This document shows, piece after piece, positions 59,543-64,000 of a stretch of 64,000 nt of DNA; the stretch's first letter is position 1, and every line of letters begins with the position of its first letter. The position numbers were made by a program, and so were the translations under genes. Under the pieces are notes generated by a model. That model worked only from the letters and a program-made list of their open reading frames with translations. It had not been told where the DNA came from and made no database searches. Origin of the DNA: Candidatus Omnitrophota bacterium (GTDB taxonomy: Bacteria; Omnitrophota; Gorgyraeia; Pluralincolimonadales; Pluralincolimonadaceae); contig JBAZFB010000005.1 of the NCBI GenBank assembly GCA_041653595.1, forward strand, positions 47,575 through 111,574, in the 5' to 3' direction.

Positions 59543-60265
59543 ATGATAAAAGTCGCTGTTTGCGGTTACGCTGGAAAGATGGGCGCAAGGATCGCCGGAC
59601 TAGCCCCCAAAGAGAGCGGGATGAGGGTCATCCTCGGGCTTGAGGTGAAGGGACACCCGTCTGTCGGCTCGAAATTCGCTTACGGCGAGGTCTCGGACCG
59701 GCTCGATGACATAAAGGCCGCGGACGTACTTATGGATTTTACCGTTCCCGAAGCGACGATGGAACATCTTGCCGCCGCCGTAAAATACAAAAAGGCATTT
59801 GTCATCGGCACTACGGGATTTACCGAGGAACAGGTAAAAAAGATCAAGGAAGCGTCGAAGAAAATACCCGTCATCCTCTCGCCTAATATGTCAATGGGCG
59901 TAAACCTGCTCTTCCGGCTGGTAAAAGAGGCCGCGGGGAAATTATCTAAGGATTATGGCGTGACAATAATCGAGGCGCACCACATACACAAGAAGGACGC
60001 GCCGTCAGGGACCGCGAAGAAACTCGCCCAAATAGTCAAGGAGGCCTCCAAGCGTGAGGTCTCGGACATAAAGTCCATACGCGAGGGCGAGATAGTGGGT
60101 GATCACAAGGTGACATTCGAAAGCCCTTATGACATCATTGAGCTTTCGCACAGCGCGAAGACGCGCGATATATTAGCGAAAGGCGCTTTGGCCGCCGCGA
60201 AATTCATCGCAGGCAAAAAGCCGGGATTATACGACATGCAGGATGTATTAGGAGACATGAAATGA
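59543..60265 (+). CDS. dapB: 4-hydroxy-tetrahydrodipicolinate reductase
   Basis: This 240-residue enzyme has VAVCGYAGKMGARIAGLA, the GTTGFTEEQ loop, SPNMSMGVNLLF and the active-site EAHHIHKKDAPSGTAKKLA (His pair and Lys). It reduces the DapA product with NAD(P)H to tetrahydrodipicolinate. It overlaps dapL by 4 bases, consistent with direct hand-off to the aminotransferase route. Confidence 0.96.
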   Translation: MIKVAVCGYAGKMGARIAGLAPKESGMRVILGLEVKGHPSVGSKFAYGEVSDRLDDIKAADVLMDFTVPEATMEHLAAAVKYKKAFVIGTTGFTEEQVKKIKEASKKIPVILSPNMSMGVNLLFRLVKEAAGKLSKDYGVTIIEAHHIHKKDAPSGTAKKLAQIVKEASKREVSDIKSIREGEIVGDHKVTFESPYDIIELSHSAKTRDILAKGALAAAKFIAGKKPGLYDMQDVLGDMK

Positions 60266-61431
60266 GCGATTTTGAATTTTCTGAGAGGTTGGCAAAACTT
60301 CCCCCGTATCTTTTCGCGGAGATAGACAAGGCGAAGAGGCAGGCGAAGGCAGCAGGAAGGGACATAGTCGACTTGGGCATAGGCGACCCTGACCTCCCGA
60401 CGCCAAGGCATATAATAAACGCCCTGCACAAAGCCTCACTGGAGCCGGACAATCATCATTACGCGCTGGATTCCGGGATGCCGCAGTTAAGACAGGCGAT
60501 AGCGAAATGGTATAAGAAGAGGTTTAAGGTCGAACTCGACCCTGATACCGAAGTGCTGCCGCTTATCGGCTCGAAAGAGGGGATAGCGCATATGCCGCTC
60601 GCTTTCATAAATCCTGGCGACTACGTGCTTGTGCCGGACCCATGTTATCCGCCTTACAAGAACGGGACGATATTCGCGGGCGGCGTGCCTTACCTTATGC
60701 CGCTTTTGGCGGAGAATGATTTCCTGCCTGATCTGGGCAGGATAGATACGGCCGTGTCAAATAAGGCTAAGATGATATTCGTCAACTATCCGAATAACCC
60801 GACCGGCGCGGTCGCTGACGAAGAATTCTACAAGAAAGTCCTCGATTTCTCGCACAGGAATAATATCCTCATCTGTTCAGACGCGGCGTATTCGGAGGTC
60901 TGTTACGACAAATACCGCCCGATGAGCATTCTCCAGATGGTCGGCGCCAAGGACAGGGCAGTCGAATTCCACTCGCTCTCGAAGACGTACAATATGACGG
61001 GCTGGAGGATAGGATGGGCTTGCGGGAACAAGAAAGCTATCCAGGGGCTCGCGAAGGTTAAATCGAACATCGATTCGGGGATATTCCAGGCGGTGCAACT
61101 GGCCGGGATCGCCGCGCTCGAAGGCCCGCAGGAACCGGTAGCGAGAGCCAATAAGACATACAAGGAACGCCGCGACGCGCTGGTGAACGGCCTGAATTCC
61201 CTGGGTTGGAAAGTTCCCAAGCCGAAGGCGTCGTTCTATGTCTGGGCAAAGAATCTTCCGGGTTATAACTCGTCCTCGCTGGCAAAGGCTTTGCTTGAGA
61301 AGGCCGATATCATCGTTACTCCCGGGAACGGGTTCGGCAGGTACGGCGAAGGTTATATAAGGATGGCCCTCACCGTTTCCAAGGACAGGATAAAGACCGC
61401 GGTCCAGAGGATAAAGAAATTCCTAAAGTAA
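60262..61431 (+). CDS. dapL: LL-diaminopimelate aminotransferase
   Basis: This 389-residue class-I aminotransferase has IVDLGIGDPDLPTP, FVNYPNNPTGAVAD and the PLP Lys in SLSKTYNMTGWRIGWA. The neighbours and its fit to the DapL group support direct amination of tetrahydrodipicolinate to LL-diaminopimelate. That bypasses dapD, dapC and dapE, none of which are here. This route is known in plants, Chlamydiae and several other phyla. folK starts within its last codons. Confidence 0.93.
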   Translation: MSDFEFSERLAKLPPYLFAEIDKAKRQAKAAGRDIVDLGIGDPDLPTPRHIINALHKASLEPDNHHYALDSGMPQLRQAIAKWYKKRFKVELDPDTEVLPLIGSKEGIAHMPLAFINPGDYVLVPDPCYPPYKNGTIFAGGVPYLMPLLAENDFLPDLGRIDTAVSNKAKMIFVNYPNNPTGAVADEEFYKKVLDFSHRNNILICSDAAYSEVCYDKYRPMSILQMVGAKDRAVEFHSLSKTYNMTGWRIGWACGNKKAIQGLAKVKSNIDSGIFQAVQLAGIAALEGPQEPVARANKTYKERRDALVNGLNSLGWKVPKPKASFYVWAKNLPGYNSSSLAKALLEKADIIVTPGNGFGRYGEGYIRMALTVSKDRIKTAVQRIKKFLK

Positions 61432-61883
61432 GGGCGTTCATCGCGCTTGGCTCTAACCTGGGTGACAGGCGCGGGAATATAGGAAAAGCGATAGAAGAGC
61501 TCAGAGATTCAAGAATGGTTGAGGTGGTAAAGGTCTCAAAGCTCTACGAGACCGATCCTGTCGGCGGCCCGCCGCAGGATAATTTCCTCGACGGCGCCGC
61601 GGAGATCCTGACCCTTCTTACGCCTCACGAGTTGCTCGCGCTCCTTAAGCTGACGGAAAAGAAGGTAGGAAGGACGCCGTCAAAAGTAAAATGGGGCCCC
61701 AGGGAGATCGACCTGGATATTCTCCTGTACGGTGATATCGTAATGAATGAGCCGGACCTTGTGATACCCCACCCTCAGCTTCATTTGAGGCGTTTTATGT
61801 TAGAGCCGCTTGCAGAGATAGCTCCTGACGTGGCCTCGAAGTTCAGCCAAAATGAACATGAAAATAATCCGCTCGATAAATAA
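61419..61883 (+). CDS. folK: 2-amino-4-hydroxy-6-hydroxymethyldihydropteridine pyrophosphokinase with apparent ATT start
   Basis: The in-frame sequence upstream of ATG 61515 reads RAFIALGSNLGDRRGNIG, the invariant FolK N-terminus, so 61515 is not the start. No in-frame ATG, GTG or TTG lies between that motif and the nearest upstream sequence; the best candidate is ATT 61419 with AGAGG (61406-61410) 8 bases before it. The 154-residue product has YETDPVGGPPQDNFLDGA and WGPREIDLDILLYG. It transfers pyrophosphate in folate synthesis. It overlaps dapL by 13 bases and panC by 32. Confidence 0.85.
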   Translation: MPKVRAFIALGSNLGDRRGNIGKAIEELRDSRMVEVVKVSKLYETDPVGGPPQDNFLDGAAEILTLLTPHELLALLKLTEKKVGRTPSKVKWGPREIDLDILLYGDIVMNEPDLVIPHPQLHLRRFMLEPLAEIAPDVASKFSQNEHENNPLDK

Positions 61884-62700
61884 GCTGAATAAAGAACTCA
61901 AACGCGACAGACAGAAAGGACGGTCAGTCGGGTTCGTCCCGACGATGGGCTTTCTCCACGAGGGGCACCTTTCGCTTATCAGGCGCGCCCGCAAAGAGAA
62001 TAAGACCGTCGTCGTAAGCATCTTCGTGAATCCGGCGCAGTTCGGCCCGAACGAGGACTATGAAGAATATCCCCGGGACCTGCGGAAAGATGCGGCTCTT
62101 TGTAAAAAAGAAGGTGTTGATCATATCTTTTATCCGGCGGTGAAGGCGATGTACCCGAAGGGATATTCGACGTATGTGAATGTCGAGGGGCTTACAGAGA
62201 ACCTCTGCGGGAAGTTCAGGCCTTCGCATTTCCGCGGGGTAGCTACAATCGTCGCAAAGCTCTTTAATATCGTCAGGCCGGATACGGCTTACTTCGGACA
62301 GAAGGACGCGCAGCAGGCGATCGTGATAAAGCAGATGGCCGAAGACCTGAATATGGGGATAAGGATAAAAATCATGCCCACGGTCAGGGAAAAGGACGGA
62401 TTGGCGATGTCATCGCGCAACGCCTACCTTTCTCCCGACGGGAGGAGGGTCTCCCCGACGGTATATCGTGCTTTACAACTGGCGGGGGATTTGATAAAAT
62501 CAGGCAGTAGGGATGCCGCGAAGATAAAGTCCGAGATAAGGAAGATACTCTCGGTTGCCGCGGACAAGATCGATTACATTTCGATAGTAGACCCGGAAAG
62601 CCTGAAAGAAGTAAAAAAGATAAAAGGGAAAGTCCTGGTCGCTGTGGCGGTCCGGATAGGCGGAACGCGGCTGATAGACAACATAGAGGTCAAAGCATAA
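61852..62700 (+). CDS. panC: Pantothenate synthetase
   Basis: The 282-residue enzyme has FVPTMGFLHEGHLSLIRRA, SIFVNPAQFGPNEDYEEYPR, FGQKDAQQAIVI and the LAMSSRNAYLS motif. It condenses pantoate and beta-alanine with ATP. ATG 61858 is a second possible start, 6 bases on; neither has a clear ribosome site, and the gene begins 32 bases inside folK. panD follows directly. Confidence 0.95.
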   Translation: MNMKIIRSINKLNKELKRDRQKGRSVGFVPTMGFLHEGHLSLIRRARKENKTVVVSIFVNPAQFGPNEDYEEYPRDLRKDAALCKKEGVDHIFYPAVKAMYPKGYSTYVNVEGLTENLCGKFRPSHFRGVATIVAKLFNIVRPDTAYFGQKDAQQAIVIKQMAEDLNMGIRIKIMPTVREKDGLAMSSRNAYLSPDGRRVSPTVYRALQLAGDLIKSGSRDAAKIKSEIRKILSVAADKIDYISIVDPESLKEVKKIKGKVLVAVAVRIGGTRLIDNIEVKA

Positions 62701-63054
62701 ATGTTAAGGACGATGTTGAAGTCGAAGATTCACGGCGCGACTGTGACCGAAGCGAATCTCAAATACACCGGTTCCATCACGATAGACGGCAAGTTGCTTA
62801 AGGCAGCGGATATGCTCCCCGGCGAGCGCGTCCAGATAGTAAACCTGAACAACGGTTCCCGGGTCGAAACTTACACCCTTGCCGGAAAAACCGGAAGCGG
62901 CACGATCTGCATGAACGGGGCTGCCGCGCGCTGGGCGCACAAGGGAGATACCGTCATAATAATATCGTATTGCCAGGCGGATGAATCGGAAGTCCGCAAG
63001 ATCAAACCCAGGATAGTATTCGTCGACGCCAAGAACAGGATAAAGAAAGCCTAA
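62701..63054 (+). CDS. panD: Aspartate 1-decarboxylase
   Basis: This 117-residue proenzyme has the self-cleavage site in KYTGSITID, where Ser becomes the pyruvoyl group. NNGSRVETYTL and CMNGAAARWAHKGD follow. It makes beta-alanine for PanC. Its ATG directly follows the panC stop. Length is typical. Confidence 0.96.
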   Translation: MLRTMLKSKIHGATVTEANLKYTGSITIDGKLLKAADMLPGERVQIVNLNNGSRVETYTLAGKTGSGTICMNGAAARWAHKGDTVIIISYCQADESEVRKIKPRIVFVDAKNRIKKA

Positions 63055-63055
63055 A

Positions 63056-64000
63056 GTGATCGAAAACCCTTCTAACCCAGAAGCTACCTACAACGAACAG
63101 CTAAAAGAAAAGATCCTCCAGCTAAAGAAACTGCGCAACGCCGTCATAATCGCGCATAATTACCAGCGCGACGAGGTCCAGGATCTGGCCGATATCACGG
63201 GAGATTCGTTGGCGCTCAGCCAGGCAGCGGTCAGGACAGACGCCAAGGTCATAGTCTTCTGCGGCGTCACGTTCATGGCCGAGACCGCCGCGATACTCAA
63301 TCCCGACAAGACAGTGCTCCTGCCGGTCATCGAGGCGGGATGCCCGATGGCCGATATGATAACGGCCGAGAAGGTCCGCGCCCTGAAGGCGCAATATCCT
63401 GACGCGGCTGTCGTCTGCTACGTAAATTCCTCGGCGAGGGTAAAGGCCGAGAGCGATATCTGCTGCACCTCCTCGAACGCGATAGAGATAGTCAAATCCC
63501 TTAAAGAGTTTAAACGCGTGATATTCATCCCGGACAGGAACCTGGGTCAATACGTGCAAAGCCAGGTCCCGGACAAAGAGATAATCCTTTGGAAGGGATT
63601 CTGCCCGACGCATATAAGGGTCCAGGAAGAAGATATATTGGAAGTGAGGAAGAATTATCCTGATGCGGAATTCATAGCCCACCCGGAATGCGAACCCGAT
63701 GTCCTGGCCCTGGCCGACCACATATGCTCGACCGGCGGAATGTTCAAATACATAAAAGGGTCCAAGTCGAAGAGGTTTATCATAGGCACCGAGTCGGGGA
63801 TGCTCTACCGGTTGAAGAAGGAGAACCCGGGCAAAGAGTTCTTCCTCGCGACCTCGCACCTTATCTGCCCGAGCATGAAACTCACCACGCTCGGCTGGCT
63901 CGCGCATTCCCTGGAGAATATGGTCTATAAAGTCGAGGTGCCGGAGGATGTCAAGGCGAAGGCGAAGCAGTCGCTTGACAGGATGCTTGAGGTATCCGGC
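63056..64000 (+). CDS. nadA: Quinolinate synthase (runs off the right window edge)
   Basis: From GTG 63056 the frame stays open for 315 codons to the last base, so the gene is cut at its 3' end. Motifs are IIAHNYQRDEVQDLADITGD, FCGVTFMAETAAIL, EAGCPMADM, CYVNSSARVKAESDICCTSS, AHPEC and TSHLICPSMK. The three 4Fe-4S cysteines are in EAGC, HPEC and ICPSM. It condenses iminoaspartate and dihydroxyacetone phosphate to quinolinate for NAD. Only about 0-40 residues should be missing by family length. Confidence 0.94.
   Translation, partial: MIENPSNPEATYNEQLKEKILQLKKLRNAVIIAHNYQRDEVQDLADITGDSLALSQAAVRTDAKVIVFCGVTFMAETAAILNPDKTVLLPVIEAGCPMADMITAEKVRALKAQYPDAAVVCYVNSSARVKAESDICCTSSNAIEIVKSLKEFKRVIFIPDRNLGQYVQSQVPDKEIILWKGFCPTHIRVQEEDILEVRKNYPDAEFIAHPECEPDVLALADHICSTGGMFKYIKGSKSKRFIIGTESGMLYRLKKENPGKEFFLATSHLICPSMKLTTLGWLAHSLENMVYKVEVPEDVKAKAKQSLDRMLEVSG

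Noticed and set aside
61419..61440. Programmed frameshift making a DapL-FolK fusion
   Set aside because: The junction lacks a convincing slippery heptamer, and a ribosome site at correct spacing favours a separate start, so this is kept only as an alternative.
1..64000. tRNA, rRNA, CRISPR array, insertion sequence or prophage
   Set aside because: No tRNA-like T-loop and acceptor pairing, no regularly spaced repeats, no transposase or integrase and no phage genes were seen on either strand.

Overview
The window is about 64 kb of very densely packed bacterial DNA. It holds roughly 66 protein genes, no RNA gene that I can see, and no gene-free stretch over about 100 bases. Almost everything is on the + strand, and neighbouring genes usually overlap (ATGA, TAATG or longer) or lie within 20 bases. 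Only two genes, at 4321-5451 and 25306-25911, are on the - strand. The gene set points to a Gram-negative, LPS-bearing bacterium: heptosyltransferases, a heptose-bisphosphate phosphatase and an O-antigen ligase-like protein. Lysine is made by the LL-diaminopimelate aminotransferase (DapL) route. The mix of DapL, short archaeal-type LeuCD and many polysaccharide genes suggests an uncultured lineage such as Candidatus Omnitrophota or a relative in or near the PVC group. That placement is inference from gene content, not a phylogeny.

Region 1 (1-22.5 kb) is a surface-glycan locus. It carries about ten glycosyltransferases (GT4-like, GT2, GT9, CgeB-like, GT28-like), AsnB, a degenerate transglutaminase-like protein, a B12-binding radical SAM enzyme and a methyltransferase. 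It also has a glycosyltransferase-DUF218 fusion, a DUF4330 protein, an NDP-sugar epimerase/decarboxylase, a WecA-like/FlaA1-like fusion, an O-antigen ligase/polymerase and GmhB. By eye the first 11.8 kb is more A+T-rich than the rest. A clean promoter at 11834-11862 separates this part from the LPS-core-like half.

Region 2 (22.5-42 kb) is housekeeping. It runs family-4 uracil-DNA glycosylase, PriA, a TPR protein, Def-Fmt, an unrecognised CBS-domain protein, two tandem GalT-like uridylyltransferases, Gap-Pgk-TpiA-SecG, a complete peptide ABC transporter (binding protein, two permeases, two ATPases), MarC, GlgC and an Nth-like glycosylase.

Region 3 (42-64 kb) is an amino-acid and cofactor super-cluster: thiG, a short argA-like GNAT, leuC-leuD-leuB, asd, truA, rplM-rpsI, argC-J-B-D-F-G-H, lysA-dapF-dapA-dapB-dapL, folK, panC, panD and nadA (cut by the right edge). 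It encodes nearly all of arginine synthesis from glutamate and all of lysine synthesis from aspartyl phosphate.

Regulatory DNA is sparse but clear. Six promoters carry a perfect TATAAT, at 11857, 25932 (- strand), 27459, 39528, 47903 and 48849. Predicted leaders are very short, some with no Shine-Dalgarno sequence. Two strong intrinsic-terminator hairpins stand out. One follows rpsI and physically overlaps the argC promoter. The other lies inside the first codons of the peptide-binding-protein gene. Other oddities are an Fmt lacking its usual catalytic Asn, a Pgk with a cysteine-rich insert, and a folK whose only plausible start is ATT.
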